This document shows, piece after piece, positions 7,833 to 17,140 of a DNA stretch of 64,000 bases. How positions within the stretch are numbered: the first letter of the stretch is position 1; every line of letters starts with the position of its first letter. The notes under the pieces are model-generated. The model was not told the origin of the DNA. It made no database searches and saw only the letters and a list, made by a program, of their open reading frames with translations. Source of the stretch: Bacteroides sp. 214 (GTDB lineage: Bacteria > Bacteroidota > Bacteroidia > Bacteroidales > Bacteroidaceae); assembly GCF_010501015.1 (NCBI RefSeq), contig NZ_QVML01000007.1, positions 69,772-133,771 on the forward strand, written 5' to 3'. A program made the position numbers and the translations under genes.

Positions 7833-8924
7833 CTACTTAGGCGTTTTAACATAGAGGAATACCGCAATCAGCGCATAAAGCAGGTTAGGAATCCACACAG
7901 CAATAATAGGTGGTACATTACCATTGACAGCAAAGGTGGCGGAAACGGTTTGGAACATAATGAACGAGAAACTCAAAGCTAGTCCGATACCTAGATTAAG
8001 TCCCATGCCTCCTTTTGCCTTCCTCGAAGATACACATAACCCAATGGTAGTAAGAATAAACGAGGCAAATGACGAAGCAATACGTCGGTGGTATTCAATT
8101 TCGAACTCTTTGATGTTGCCAAACCCTCTTCGCTTTTGCTTGTCTATGTACTCGCTTAGCTGCGGGCTGGTAAGCATTTCCTGTTGATTGCGTGAAATAA
8201 GAAAGTCGGACGGCTCCATGCGAATAATAGAGTCGATTTGTTCGCCCTTTATAATGTTTTCTTTTAGGCCGCTAAGCTCGCGAATCATGTAATCCTTAAT
8301 AGTCCATTTGTAGGTAGAGGTGGTGTCGTACGTGATACTGCGGGCAGTAAGATGTGAAACCAATTTCTTGTCTTCAAACTTATCTAATGAGAAGTTTCTT
8401 CCCGTTTTATTTCCGTCATAGTAACTACCCATATAGGCTATCACCCCGGTGTCTACTTCCAATTGCACATTTCTTACCGAAATGACGGTCTTTTTCTTAA
8501 TATATTTATCCTCAAATTCTAACCGTGTAACACTTCCCGGCGGAATAACATATGAACCTAATATGAAAGTTGCCAACGATATAACTGCCGCCGATATCAT
8601 ATATGGACGTATTAACCGATGAAAACTCATTCCAGTAGAGAACATGGCTATAATTTCCGAGTTCTCTGCTAGTTTGGAAGTAAAGAATATAACGGCAATG
8701 AATACAAACAACGGACTGAAAAGGTTGGCAAAGTAGGGGATGAAATTTAGATAGTAATCAAAAACAACTTCGTCCCACGGAGCGTTCTTGGTAAGGAACT
8801 TGTCCATTTTCTCATTAAAGTCAAATACTACCGCAATAGATATAATAAGAATAATGGCAAAGATGTACGTTCCCAGGAACTTAGCAATGATATAGGTGTC
8901 GAGTCTTTTCAGTACTTTCTTCAT
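7833..8924 (-). CDS. lptG: LptF/LptG-family lipopolysaccharide export permease
   Basis: At 363 residues this has the usual length and topology of YjgP/YjgQ permeases: an N-terminal KRLDTYIIAKFLGTYIFAI segment, further membrane helices around residues 60-80 and 95-115, a large periplasmic beta-jellyroll region (about 130-270) and three C-terminal helices. With LptB and LptC it would extract lipopolysaccharide from the inner membrane. The start is 6 bp downstream of the tgt stop, so it is the third gene of a lon-tgt-lptG operon. LptF and LptG cannot be told apart with certainty here; the symbol is a best guess. Confidence 0.85.
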   Translation of the reverse strand: MKKVLKRLDTYIIAKFLGTYIFAIILIISIAVVFDFNEKMDKFLTKNAPWDEVVFDYYLNFIPYFANLFSPLFVFIAVIFFTSKLAENSEIIAMFSTGMSFHRLIRPYMISAAVISLATFILGSYVIPPGSVTRLEFEDKYIKKKTVISVRNVQLEVDTGVIAYMGSYYDGNKTGRNFSLDKFEDKKLVSHLTARSITYDTTSTYKWTIKDYMIRELSGLKENIIKGEQIDSIIRMEPSDFLISRNQQEMLTSPQLSEYIDKQKRRGFGNIKEFEIEYHRRIASSFASFILTTIGLCVSSRKAKGGMGLNLGIGLALSFSFIMFQTVSATFAVNGNVPPIIAVWIPNLLYALIAVFLYVKTPK

Positions 8925-8930
8925 ATTCCG

Positions 8931-10061
8931 TTAGAGTCTGGTGGTTACTTTCTTTATCATCATAGGTTTCCATGTAGAGAAATCACCTGCGATGATATGT
9001 TTACGTGCTTCGCCTGCCAGCCAAAGGTAGAAAGCCAAGTTATGAATGGAAGCTATCTGCATAGCCAGTAATTCTTTGGAGTGAAACAAGTGCCGCAGGT
9101 AGGCTTTGGTGTAGAGTGTATCTACATACGATGCTCCATCTGGTTCAATGGGCGAGAAGTCCATTTCCCACTTTTTGTTGCGCATATTCATAATGCCTTC
9201 TTTGGTGAAGAGCATTCCGTTTCTTCCGTTTCGAGTAGGCATTACGCAATCAAACATGTCCACACCACGTTCGATACCTTCCAGTATATTGGCAGGTGTT
9301 CCTACCCCCATCAGATAGCGAGGTTTGTCTTTAGGTAGAATTCCATTTACCACTTCAATCATTTCGTACATTTTTTCTACCGGTTCGCCTACGGCAAGTC
9401 CGCCAATAGCGTTGCCGTCTGCTTCTTTAGAAGCAACAAACTCAGCAGATTGTATACGAAGATCCGGATAAACACATCCTTGTACAATAGGAAATAGAGA
9501 TTGATGATATCCGTATTTCGGTTCTGTTTCGTTGAAACGTTTGATGCAACGGTCGAGCCAACGATGCGTGAGCCCCAATGATTTCTTTGCGTAAGCGTAA
9601 TCAGAGTCTCCCGGAGGGCATTCGTCAAATGCCATCATGATGTCCGCTCCAATGGAACGTTCTATATCCATTACGCTTTCGGGAGTAAATATGTGTTTGC
9701 TACCGTCTATATGCGAACGAAATTCGGCACCTTCTTCACGTAATTTTCGGATACCAGCGAGCGAAAATACTTGAAAACCACCACTATCGGTTAGCATTGG
9801 CCGGTCAAAACCGTTGAATTTATGCAATCCACCTGCCTTTTCCAGAACTTCGATACCCGGTCGCAGATACAAGTGGTAGGTGTTTCCCAATATTATTTGT
9901 GCTTTAATATCCTCTTTCAGTTCTGTTTGATGCACAGCTTTAACAGACCCTAGTGTTCCTACGGGCATAAAAATAGGAGTCTCAATCTGTCCGTGGTCAG
10001 TAGTGATTAACCCCGCCCGTGCATTGCTCCGACTGTCTGTATGTTGTAGTTCAAACTTCAC
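8931..10061 (-). CDS. tgt: tRNA-guanine (queuine) transglycosylase
   Basis: This 376-residue enzyme exchanges guanine-34 of GUN tRNAs for the queuosine precursor preQ1. The signatures are LTDSGGFQVFS (Asp92), the VQGC segment and GVDMFDCVMPTRNGR with the nucleophile Asp271. The usual zinc site CxCxxC is absent: the aligned positions in GASYVDTLYTKAYL are Gly309, Ser311 and Asp314, and only His340 of SIHN remains. The rest of the fold is conserved, so the protein is probably active without the metal site, as I believe is common in relatives. Its ATG overlaps the lon stop by 4 bp, indicating coupling. Confidence 0.95.
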   Translation of the reverse strand: MKFELQHTDSRSNARAGLITTDHGQIETPIFMPVGTLGSVKAVHQTELKEDIKAQIILGNTYHLYLRPGIEVLEKAGGLHKFNGFDRPMLTDSGGFQVFSLAGIRKLREEGAEFRSHIDGSKHIFTPESVMDIERSIGADIMMAFDECPPGDSDYAYAKKSLGLTHRWLDRCIKRFNETEPKYGYHQSLFPIVQGCVYPDLRIQSAEFVASKEADGNAIGGLAVGEPVEKMYEMIEVVNGILPKDKPRYLMGVGTPANILEGIERGVDMFDCVMPTRNGRNGMLFTKEGIMNMRNKKWEMDFSPIEPDGASYVDTLYTKAYLRHLFHSKELLAMQIASIHNLAFYLWLAGEARKHIIAGDFSTWKPMMIKKVTTRL

Positions 10062-12547
10062 TTTTCTTCTTTCTTTTCTGTTTTTACGGATAGGTCAATA
10101 GGATTCTTTACCAACTCATTGGTTAGTGCAATGGCGAATACATCCTGTATATCCTTTACGAAGTGAAAAGTAAGCCCTTTCAAGTACATGCTTTCTATCT
10201 CATCGATATTTTTACGGTTTTCCTCGCATAGAATAATTTCTTTGATACCGGCACGCTTAGCTGCCAGTATTTTCTCTTTGATACCGCCCACAGGAAGTAC
10301 TTTTCCACGCAAGGTTATTTCACCTGTCATTGCTAAATCCGCTTTTACTTTACGTTGGGTAAGCGCCGAAGCCAGCGAAGTAGCCATGGTTATCCCTGCC
10401 GACGGACCATCTTTGGGAATAGCCCCTTCGGGTACGTGAATGTGGATGTTCCAGTTGTCGAATACCTCTTTATCTATATTAAGGAGCGAAGCGTGTGCTT
10501 TGATATACTCCAATGCCAGCATTGCCGACTCTTTCATCACATCGCCCAAATTACCGGTAAGGGTTAGTTTGCCTCCTTTTCCGGAACTTAAACTAGTTTC
10601 TACAAAGAGTATTTCTCCACCTACCGCTGTCCAAGCCAATCCTGTTACTACACCGGCATATTCATTACCTTGATATCTGTCGCGTGTGTACTCAGGTGCA
10701 CCAAGGAAGTCATATAAGTCTGCCGGTTTAAGGTTGGCACATAGCAAGTAACCATCTTTGGCATATTGCAGTGCCATTTTGCGGAGTATCTTATTGATTT
10801 TCTTCTCTAATTCGCGCACACCGCTCTCACGTGTATAGTTCTCGATGATGGTTTCTAATACTTGTTTAGAGAACTTGATCTGGTGACGGATAATTCCGAA
10901 GGTAAGCCCGTTTGCCTCCAAAGCCTTAGGTACTAAGTGCTTACGAGCTATCTCTATTTTTTCTTCGGTGATGTATCCGCTTATTTCAATCAGCTCCATT
11001 CTGTCCAACAACGGACCGGGAATAGCGTTGATGTTGTTTGCTGTGGCAATGAACATTACGTTAGAAAGGTCGTAGTCCACATCTAAGTAATTATCATGGA
11101 ATGTGTTGTTCTGTTCGGGGTCGAGCACCTCGAGTAAAGCAGACGAAGGGTCTCCTTGTCGGTCGGAACTGATTTTATCCACTTCATCCAGTATAAATAC
11201 AGGATTAGAAGCTCCTACCTTTATTAAACTCTTTATGATTCTTCCGGGCATAGCACCAATATAGGTCTTACGGTGTCCACGTATTTCGGCCTCATCGTGT
11301 ACTCCACCGAGCGACATGCGCACATACTTACGTTTCAGAGCGGAGGCAATAGACTTTCCTAGTGATGTTTTTCCTACCCCCGGAGGTCCATATAAGCAGA
11401 TGATGGGCGACTTCATATCGTTCTTTAGCTTTAATACAGCTAAATGTTCCAATATGCGCTCTTTTACTTTTTCTAATCCGTAGTGATCTTTATTTAACGT
11501 CTTCTCGGCTTGTACCAAGTTCAGATTATCGTTAGTATAGATACCCCATGGAAGACCTAATAGTGTTTGCAGATAATTGAGTTGTACACTGAAATCGGGC
11601 GATTGTGGGTGTGTTCTTTCTAACTTTGCCAGTTCTTTTTCGAAGACAGTTGCTACTTCGTTACCCCACTTCATGTGTTGACCTTTTTTGCGAATCTCTT
11701 CGATTTCCTGTTCCTGACCGCTTCCGCCCAATTCGTCTTGAATGGTTTTGATTTGTTGTTGTAGGAAGTATTCGCGTTGTTGCTGGTCAATGTCTTCGCG
11801 GGCACGCATTTGTATAGATGCTTTTAGCTCGGAGAGCTGCACCTCACGGGTAAGTATCTCCAACAACCGATAAGCTCGTTCACGAAGTGAGTTTATGCGA
11901 AGTAACTCTATTTTTTCATCCTTCTTTATGGGTAGGTTGGTGCAAATAAAGTCTATCAGAAACAAGTGATTGTCTATGTTCTTGATAGCGAACGCAGAGT
12001 CTTGATGTGCGTCGGTCGACTTCACATAACGTATTGTCAGATCCTTGCAAGTATCTACCAATGCGATAAACTCTTTATCTTTTTTGCTCGGAACTTCTTC
12101 GGGCAACATGCGCACTTTTCCTTTCAGGTAAGGCGTTGTCGAAGTAATGCTTTGTAAGCCCACACGCTTCAATCCTTGGAGTATCACGGTGGTAGTTTGG
12201 TCGGGCATCTCAAGTATGCGAATTACTTTGCCTACAATACCAATGCTGTGTAAGTCAGCAAGTTTGGGCTCGTCGGTTTTAGCCGATTTCTGGCAAACAA
12301 TAGCAATGTAGCTATGGCGCTTTTCCGCATCCCGTATTAATTTTAATGATGATTTGCGTCCAACCGAAACAGGCATGAATACGTTGGGAAACAGTACCAT
12401 ATTACGTAGCGGAAGAACGGAGATCTCTTCGTCTTCGTTGATGACTACATCTTCCTGTGTGTTTCCTTCTTCAATGTTGGCTATTAATGAGAAACTGTTA
12501 TCGTCTTGTTCCTCTATATCAGATTCGAAATAAGAAATTCCTTTCAT
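10058..12547 (-). CDS. lon: ATP-dependent Lon protease
   Basis: The 829-residue protein has the full Lon layout: an N-terminal substrate-binding domain ([16 protein letters not shown] from residue 45), a coiled-coil helical region (about 240-310), an AAA+ module with Walker A GPPGVGKT (387-394) and Walker B FILDEVD (451-457), and a C-terminal protease domain with the Ser716-Lys759 dyad in PKDGPSAG and GGIKEK. It degrades misfolded and regulatory proteins in the cytoplasm. It is the first gene of the operon with tgt and the LptG-like gene. A TAACTTTG promoter box and a small TGTCCT/AGGACA dyad (12569-12586) lie just upstream; no recognised heat-shock operator was seen. Confidence 0.97.
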   Translation of the reverse strand: MKGISYFESDIEEQDDNSFSLIANIEEGNTQEDVVINEDEEISVLPLRNMVLFPNVFMPVSVGRKSSLKLIRDAEKRHSYIAIVCQKSAKTDEPKLADLHSIGIVGKVIRILEMPDQTTTVILQGLKRVGLQSITSTTPYLKGKVRMLPEEVPSKKDKEFIALVDTCKDLTIRYVKSTDAHQDSAFAIKNIDNHLFLIDFICTNLPIKKDEKIELLRINSLRERAYRLLEILTREVQLSELKASIQMRAREDIDQQQREYFLQQQIKTIQDELGGSGQEQEIEEIRKKGQHMKWGNEVATVFEKELAKLERTHPQSPDFSVQLNYLQTLLGLPWGIYTNDNLNLVQAEKTLNKDHYGLEKVKERILEHLAVLKLKNDMKSPIICLYGPPGVGKTSLGKSIASALKRKYVRMSLGGVHDEAEIRGHRKTYIGAMPGRIIKSLIKVGASNPVFILDEVDKISSDRQGDPSSALLEVLDPEQNNTFHDNYLDVDYDLSNVMFIATANNINAIPGPLLDRMELIEISGYITEEKIEIARKHLVPKALEANGLTFGIIRHQIKFSKQVLETIIENYTRESGVRELEKKINKILRKMALQYAKDGYLLCANLKPADLYDFLGAPEYTRDRYQGNEYAGVVTGLAWTAVGGEILFVETSLSSGKGGKLTLTGNLGDVMKESAMLALEYIKAHASLLNIDKEVFDNWNIHIHVPEGAIPKDGPSAGITMATSLASALTQRKVKADLAMTGEITLRGKVLPVGGIKEKILAAKRAGIKEIILCEENRKNIDEIESMYLKGLTFHFVKDIQDVFAIALTNELVKNPIDLSVKTEKKEEK

Positions 12548-12596
12548 TGTGCTTATTGGTTTAGTTTGTGTCCTAACAGGAGGACATAAAACGCCG

Positions 12597-12604
12597 CAAA
12601 GTTA
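12597..12604 (-). promoter_or_regulatory. -7 promoter box of the lon operon
   Basis: The minus strand reads TAACTTTG (TAnnTTTG consensus), 50 bp upstream of the lon ATG at 12547. A TGTCCT/AGGACA inverted repeat lies in the leader at 12569-12586. Confidence 0.6.
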
Positions 12605-12709
12605 ATCCTTTCTTACTTAATAATAAAGTAAGGTTCAATAAAAAAATGAAATTATACTTTTGCTTATCTTCAGATAAGATAGGGTGCGCCTAGCATAGCT
12701 CAAACAAGC

Positions 12710-12740
12710 TTGGCTCTGTGTTCAGCTTTTTATATCTTTG
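12710..12740 (+). promoter_or_regulatory. Promoter of trmN6
   Basis: TTGG at 12710-12713 and TATCTTTG at 12733-12740 are 19 bp apart, fitting a Bacteroidota -33/-7 pair. The position implies transcription starts after about 12745, which rules out the upstream in-frame ATG at 12710. Confidence 0.65.
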
Positions 12741-12763
12741 CGCTTAAAATAGGAAGACAATCT

Positions 12764-13489
12764 ATGGCAAATTCTTACTTTCGCTTTCAGCAGTTTACTA
12801 TATGGCAAGACAAATGTGCTATGAAAGTAGGCACTGATGGGGTGTTGCTGGGTGCGTGGGCTCCGGTAACATCTGCTTGTCGTGTGCTTGATATTGGCAC
12901 CGGCACCGGATTAGTTGCTTTGATGCTTGCGCAACGCTCTGAAGCTCGTATTACTGCCATTGAAATAGATGGGGAAGCTGCCGAACAAGCCAGAGAAAAT
13001 GTAGCTCAGTCACCGTGGCAAGCGCGTATTGAGGTACTTCATGGTGATTTCCTTTGTTACGAGCCAGCCGAAAAGTTTGATTTGATAGTATCTAATCCAC
13101 CTTACTTTGTGGACTCTTTGCACTCTCCTGATGCACAGCGCACCAATGCGCGGCACAACAATACATTAACTTACGACACACTGTTACAACATGCAGCCGC
13201 CCTGTTACATCCTTTGGGTAGTATTGCCTTAATATTACCTACCGATGTGTTGTCAGTTGTAAAGGATGTTGCAGAGAAGTACCATCTTTTTGTCAATAGA
13301 CAATTGAATATAATTACTGCTCCGGGTAAGCTATCCAAGCGTGTGTTGGTAAGTTTTACAGCCGAATCACAACCGTTAAAGGAAGATGAATTACTGATAG
13401 AAAAGTCGCGACATGTATATAGCGAGGAATTTGCAAAACTGGTAGAGGAGTTTTATCTTCCTACCTTGTTAAATCGAACAAATACGTGA
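12764..13489 (+). CDS. trmN6: tRNA1(Val) (adenine(37)-N6)-methyltransferase
   Basis: The 241-residue protein is a class I SAM methyltransferase. VLDIGTGTGLVALMLA is the SAM-binding motif I, AIEIDGEAAEQA is motif II, and SNPPYF is the NPPY motif of N6-adenine methylases. The N-terminal FRFQQFTIWQDKCAMKVGTDGVLLGAW is typical of the YfiC/TrmN6 family that methylates A37 of valine tRNA. I chose the ATG at 12764 because the promoter box at 12733-12740 lies inside the longer frame. Its 3' end overlaps the convergent PorT-like gene by 29 bp. Confidence 0.9.
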   Translation: MANSYFRFQQFTIWQDKCAMKVGTDGVLLGAWAPVTSACRVLDIGTGTGLVALMLAQRSEARITAIEIDGEAAEQARENVAQSPWQARIEVLHGDFLCYEPAEKFDLIVSNPPYFVDSLHSPDAQRTNARHNNTLTYDTLLQHAAALLHPLGSIALILPTDVLSVVKDVAEKYHLFVNRQLNIITAPGKLSKRVLVSFTAESQPLKEDELLIEKSRHVYSEEFAKLVEEFYLPTLLNRTNT

Positions 13490-14159
13490 TTCGTCCCATA
13501 ATAGTGCTATGCGCCGATCTTGAGAAATAATCCTTTTTGGTGCTATTAAAAATATCTGCCAGTGCAAAATAGTAGCGTCCTTCCAATAGGAAATTCCCTG
13601 CGCCGGTACGTAACTCAATTCCAGCTCCTCCTACAATACCGTAGTCAAACTTCTTCTCTGCTTTTTTGCCGTATTGTTCGTTGGGGTATAGTCCTTCTTT
13701 GTTGAAGGGGTTGCTTTTTTTCTCCTTTTCGCTTAAGAGGAAAGATATCTGAGGACCAAGATTCAGGAAGAACTGTGCACCACGTTCTTTGCCAAAGGCA
13801 AGATGCGCCAAGAATGGAATTTCGAGATAGTTCATCGTGCGGCTATAGGTGTTTCCCGAATCTTCCAATGTTTCTTTCCAACCGCGTTGCACAAGATTTA
13901 ATTCGAGTTGTGCACCACATATCATGGCAAAATATTTCTCTGAGATGTATCTGAAGGTGATTCCACCTGCGTAACCCAGTAATCCGTCTTGTTTGATAGA
14001 AGGAACTCCATAGGGGGTGTCAAACCCTACTGTGTTAGAATTTATTCCGGCGTTAATTCCTATGGCAATGTTGTTGCGCAGTTCACCAACTTGCGCAAAG
14101 AGTGGTGTGGCAAGTAGTGCGAGAACCAACAGAAGTATGTGTTTTTTTATCTGATTCAT
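13461..14159 (-). CDS. PorT-like outer membrane beta-barrel protein
   Basis: This 232-residue protein has a signal peptide ending LLATPLFAQ and then alternating strands typical of the outer-membrane-barrel family that includes PorT: GELRNNIAIGINAGINSNT, GYAGGITFRYISEKYFAMICGAQLELN, YLEIPFLAHLAFG, and a final GRITYLFDLTR. It is predicted to sit in the outer membrane. The gene starts 20 bp after the stop of the LysM gene and is likely cotranscribed with it. PorT itself serves the type 9 secretion system; this protein may only share the fold. Confidence 0.8.
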   Translation of the reverse strand: MNQIKKHILLLVLALLATPLFAQVGELRNNIAIGINAGINSNTVGFDTPYGVPSIKQDGLLGYAGGITFRYISEKYFAMICGAQLELNLVQRGWKETLEDSGNTYSRTMNYLEIPFLAHLAFGKERGAQFFLNLGPQISFLLSEKEKKSNPFNKEGLYPNEQYGKKAEKKFDYGIVGGAGIELRTGAGNFLLEGRYYFALADIFNSTKKDYFSRSAHSTIMGRITYLFDLTR

Positions 14160-14179
14160 TGTTCCTGTTTTGATAAACT

Positions 14180-15931
14180 CTAATCGAACTCCAATTTTAT
14201 GAGGTCGTATTGATTAGTGAAGTGTACAAAGAAAACTTTCTTGTTAATAAATCCTCCCCAGTTATTCACACGTTCAAACCCAAAACCGGTTTGTATTGGT
14301 TTTACACGCACGGATTTGAGATTGTTTTCCAAGTCTGTTCCATATTTGGACAGTCCGTAGAGGAAATAATAACCCGTGTCAAAGCCCAGCATGCCATATT
14401 TGATAGGACTATTTATCATCTCTTTGCCATACATTTTGTTGTATGTGTTGATGAAGTTTGTAGATGCCGGGAGCAAATTGTTAGCATAGAACGACGAGTA
14501 GAAATAGGTATTCTGCTCAAAGAATGTTTCTAGGTAATCTGTCGTGTATTTTTGCCATTCGGGATAACCAAACAAAGTGGTGTTTAGTTCCGGTTCTTCC
14601 AGTTTCAATAGCTTTAGCAATGGTAGTATCTTGATAAGCGCCAAGTCACTGCCCGATGTAGGAATAAATATATTTTCTTTTTCCTTATCAAGCAATTCTT
14701 TCAATGCGGGAAGCTCCATGTTGCTTGCATCTATGGTCTGCGTAGAGATGGATTTCAATGCTAACTCTTGCTTTAACCCTTTGATGAACTCTTCCTTGTC
14801 TTTGTCGGATTCCTTCATATCAAGAATGATTACATTGGCATCTCTGAATTGACGGAAGAAGTGATCGTACACCCTCGAATAGAGGTAGGATTGTGGCGTG
14901 TTAATAAGATAAATATTTGGATTATCGAACACTTCGCTATCCTTGGAAATTGTAGGGATAACTAAACGAATATCGTGTTCCTTGGCAAAAGTAGCCAGTG
15001 GTTTGATGTGTTCCTGATACAAAGGCCCGAAGATGATGTGCATCTGTTTTAGTTCCTCTTTTGCAAGAATCGGATTGATGGACGTTGTGCGGTCGCCCGA
15101 GTTGTAAACATGAATATCCATGGATACGCCCATACGCTTCAAACTGTCTACGGCAAGCAGGAAACCTTCGTAGTATTCGAGCATACGCGCTTCTTTGGTG
15201 ATGGGAAGAATGATAGCGGCTTTGATTACACTTAACTTCTCGCCATACTCCTTATTCTTACGAAATAGTTCGAAGTTGGATGGTGCTGTAGCAAACAAAT
15301 CTTCGGTTTTTTTGGGTGTGGAAGTTTTAGATACAGGGTAGGGGATGCAGAGTAGCTGTCCTTTTTTGAGCCCTTCCTTGAGTTCCGGATTGGCAGCTTT
15401 GAGTGCTTCTTCCGTAATCCGGTACTTGCGACTGATACTATATATCGTTTCTTTCCTTTTTACCTTGTGCATTTCTTTGCAACGTGGTTTTACCTCGGCT
15501 TGTATCTCTGTAACCTGCTCTACTACTTCTTGTTTGGGGGCGGGTATACGGATAACCTGACCTATCTTAAAGTTTTCGGCACTGAGTCCGGGGTTAGCTT
15601 CGCAAAGTTCCTTTACACTGATGCCATACGTTTGCGTTAGTCTCCATAAAGTTTCGCCTTGCTTGATGGTATGGAAAATTTCTTCCTTATTAGTAGTGAT
15701 TACTTGCGGTATTTTGAGAGTTTGTCCTGCATATACTGCGTTTTCGGCACCCGGATTAAGTTTAACGATGTCGGCTTGGCTTACTCCATACATGTTTGAA
15801 ATAGAATAGAGATTTTGCCCTCGTTCAATGGTGTGAAGAAAATAAGTATTGCTTTCTTGCGCGCCTAATGGTGTAAGCACCCAAAAACAGCTTGCTAATA
15901 TTATAAAAAGGATTTTTTTACGAACTATCAT
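14180..15931 (-). CDS. LysM-repeat protein with periplasmic-binding-like domain
   Basis: The 583-residue protein has a signal peptide (ILASCFWVLTPLGAQ) and three LysM domains at about residues 28-76, 85-132 and 152-198 (motifs such as RGQNLYSISNMYGVS and QGETLWRLTQTYGIS), which bind peptidoglycan. From about residue 235 it continues as a type 1 periplasmic-binding fold (KAAIILPITKEARMLEYYEGFLLAVDSLKRMG), like the substrate-binding proteins of amino-acid ABC transporters or LpoA-type lipoproteins. No ABC transporter is nearby, which suggests a structural or regulatory role at the cell wall instead of uptake. A TATCTTTG box lies 37 bp upstream. It heads an operon with the PorT-like barrel. Confidence 0.82.
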   Translation of the reverse strand: MIVRKKILFIILASCFWVLTPLGAQESNTYFLHTIERGQNLYSISNMYGVSQADIVKLNPGAENAVYAGQTLKIPQVITTNKEEIFHTIKQGETLWRLTQTYGISVKELCEANPGLSAENFKIGQVIRIPAPKQEVVEQVTEIQAEVKPRCKEMHKVKRKETIYSISRKYRITEEALKAANPELKEGLKKGQLLCIPYPVSKTSTPKKTEDLFATAPSNFELFRKNKEYGEKLSVIKAAIILPITKEARMLEYYEGFLLAVDSLKRMGVSMDIHVYNSGDRTTSINPILAKEELKQMHIIFGPLYQEHIKPLATFAKEHDIRLVIPTISKDSEVFDNPNIYLINTPQSYLYSRVYDHFFRQFRDANVIILDMKESDKDKEEFIKGLKQELALKSISTQTIDASNMELPALKELLDKEKENIFIPTSGSDLALIKILPLLKLLKLEEPELNTTLFGYPEWQKYTTDYLETFFEQNTYFYSSFYANNLLPASTNFINTYNKMYGKEMINSPIKYGMLGFDTGYYFLYGLSKYGTDLENNLKSVRVKPIQTGFGFERVNNWGGFINKKVFFVHFTNQYDLIKLEFD

Positions 15932-15967
15932 CGTCTTTTTGCTTGTAATGTTTGGCTTCTAATGGCA

Positions 15968-15975
15968 CAAAGATA
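15968..15975 (-). promoter_or_regulatory. -7 promoter box of the LysM/PorT-like operon
   Basis: The minus strand reads TATCTTTG, 37 bp upstream of the ATG at 15931. Confidence 0.65.
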
Positions 15976-16045
15976 TGAATTATGCTCAACTAAACCTTAT
16001 AATTATGCGTTAAGAAATCTATATCGGTGTTGACGTTCAAGACCC

Positions 16046-16164
16046 ATAAGCATCCGAAGCGAATACTATAAGCATTTGAAGTGAATACTATAAGCATCCG
16101 AAGTGAATGCTATAAGCATCCGAAGCAAATACTATAAGCATTTGAAATGAGAACTATAAGCATT
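16046..16164. repeat. 22-bp tandem repeat, five units plus a partial (locus C)
   Basis: Units begin with ATAAGCAT at 16046, 16068, 16090, 16112, 16134 and 16156, exactly 22 bp apart. Units vary at a few positions: the middle is CCGAAG or TTGAAG and the end is AATACT, AATGCT or GAACT. The third unit is a dyad, AGCAT-N9-ATGCT. Confidence 0.9.
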
Positions 16165-16170
16165 ATTTTT

Positions 16171-16251
16171 CTGACTGAGTTTTGAACCGCTTCTGACTGA
16201 GTTTTAGACCATTTCTGACTGAGTTTTTGTATGAAACTCAGTCAGTTTTTT
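16171..16251 (+). repeat. CTGACTGAGTTT array ending in a hairpin (locus D)
   Basis: CTGACTGAGTTT starts at 16171, 16193 and 16215, exactly 22 bp apart. The last copy pairs with AAACTCAGTCAG (16234-16245) as a perfect 12-bp stem with a 7-nt loop followed by six T, so it looks like a terminator. The whole element recurs in inverted orientation at 32424-32498. Confidence 0.88.
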
Positions 16252-16293
16252 GTGTGAAGACCTTGTGAAGGATAAAAGAGGGGGTCTTCACAC
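16252..16293. repeat. 42-bp inverted repeat
   Basis: GTGTGAAGACC (16252-16262) and GGTCTTCACAC (16283-16293) are perfect inverted repeats with a 20-nt loop, immediately next to locus D. The total span equals that of the 42-bp palindrome at 32571-32612. Confidence 0.6.
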
Positions 16294-16440
16294 GTAACTT
16301 GTTTGTTATCATTTGGTTACAGCGATATGTGAATGTGAAGGCTTATTTTGCAAAACTTCATTTGGAGTGTGTGTGGCAACTAAAAAACTTTGATATGTAA
16401 AAATGAGTTGTTGGAGAACGACTGTTTGGCAGAAAGATTG

Positions 16441-16448
16441 TAAATTTG
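16441..16448 (+). promoter_or_regulatory. -7 promoter box of the sorting-domain gene and uvrA
   Basis: TAAATTTG lies only 5 bp before the ATG at 16454, so the leader is very short and the upstream in-frame ATG at 16403 cannot be the start. Confidence 0.5.
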
Positions 16449-16453
16449 CAGGC

Positions 16454-17140
16454 ATGAAATATTTTCGATACTTGAGCACTGTTTTATTCTTATTATTACT
16501 GACTACTACAGTTGAGGTAAATGCGCAAACTCCCAACTGTGTCCCTACCGCTACACTCATCATGGAGAATGGTATGTTGCCCGAAGAGGAAACAATACTA
16601 CCCGATGGTGATAGCTATACTGGTGCCGCACCACTGGAATTTCGTTTTGCGGCTAACCCCATAGAGGGTACGTCGACTTGGCGGTACGAATGGACTTTTG
16701 CCGAAGATGAAGATTTTTCTGCGGTTCTTTTCACACGCTTCGATGAAGAAACAAGCTATACCTTCACTACTTCGGGTACCTACTACGTATTGTTGCAGGT
16801 AACGGATACGGAAAGTGAACAGACTTTTATGTCTAATCCTTTTATGTTTCAAATAACGGAGTCGGAACTGACTGTTCCCAATGCTTTTTCGCCCAATGGA
16901 GATGGCACTAATGATATTTTCAAAGTGAAACACAAATCACTCGTAAAGTTTAATGCTTACATCTTCGACCGCTACGGAAAAGAAATTTACCGGTGGAACC
17001 TTAGCAATATTGACGATGGCTGGGATGGTACTACCGGTGGCAAACAAGTAAAAGCAGGTGTTTACTTTATCCTGATCGAAGCGCAAGGTGCTGATGGTGT
17101 AGTATATACCCACAAAGGGGATATAAATATATTGAAATAA
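16454..17140 (+). CDS. PKD-like protein with type B (gliding-associated) sorting domain
   Basis: The 228-residue product has a signal peptide (STVLFLLLLTTTVEVNAQ), a PKD-like immunoglobulin domain (about residues 45-130, ending SGTYYVLLQVTDTES) and a C-terminal domain with VPNAFSPNGDGTNDIFKV, NAYIFDRYGKEIYRW and the DDGWDGTTGGKQVKAGVYF hallmark of the type B sorting domain of the type 9 secretion system. It should be exported and surface-attached if that system is present. Its stop overlaps the uvrA start by one base (TAATG), so a surface protein and a DNA repair gene are translationally coupled. Start chosen from the signal peptide and promoter box. Confidence 0.87.
   Translation: MKYFRYLSTVLFLLLLTTTVEVNAQTPNCVPTATLIMENGMLPEEETILPDGDSYTGAAPLEFRFAANPIEGTSTWRYEWTFAEDEDFSAVLFTRFDEETSYTFTTSGTYYVLLQVTDTESEQTFMSNPFMFQITESELTVPNAFSPNGDGTNDIFKVKHKSLVKFNAYIFDRYGKEIYRWNLSNIDDGWDGTTGGKQVKAGVYFILIEAQGADGVVYTHKGDINILK

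Larger units (their letters stand above)
15932..16453. other. 522-bp divergent intergenic region rich in repeats
   Basis: Besides promoter boxes at both ends it holds the 22-bp arrays at 16046-16164 and 16171-16251 and a 42-bp inverted repeat at 16252-16293. No coding frame was found between the start of the LysM gene and the type B sorting-domain gene. Confidence 0.75.

Noticed and set aside
16046-16164. CRISPR array
   Set aside because: Units of 22 bp are directly adjacent with no unique spacers, and no cas gene is present.
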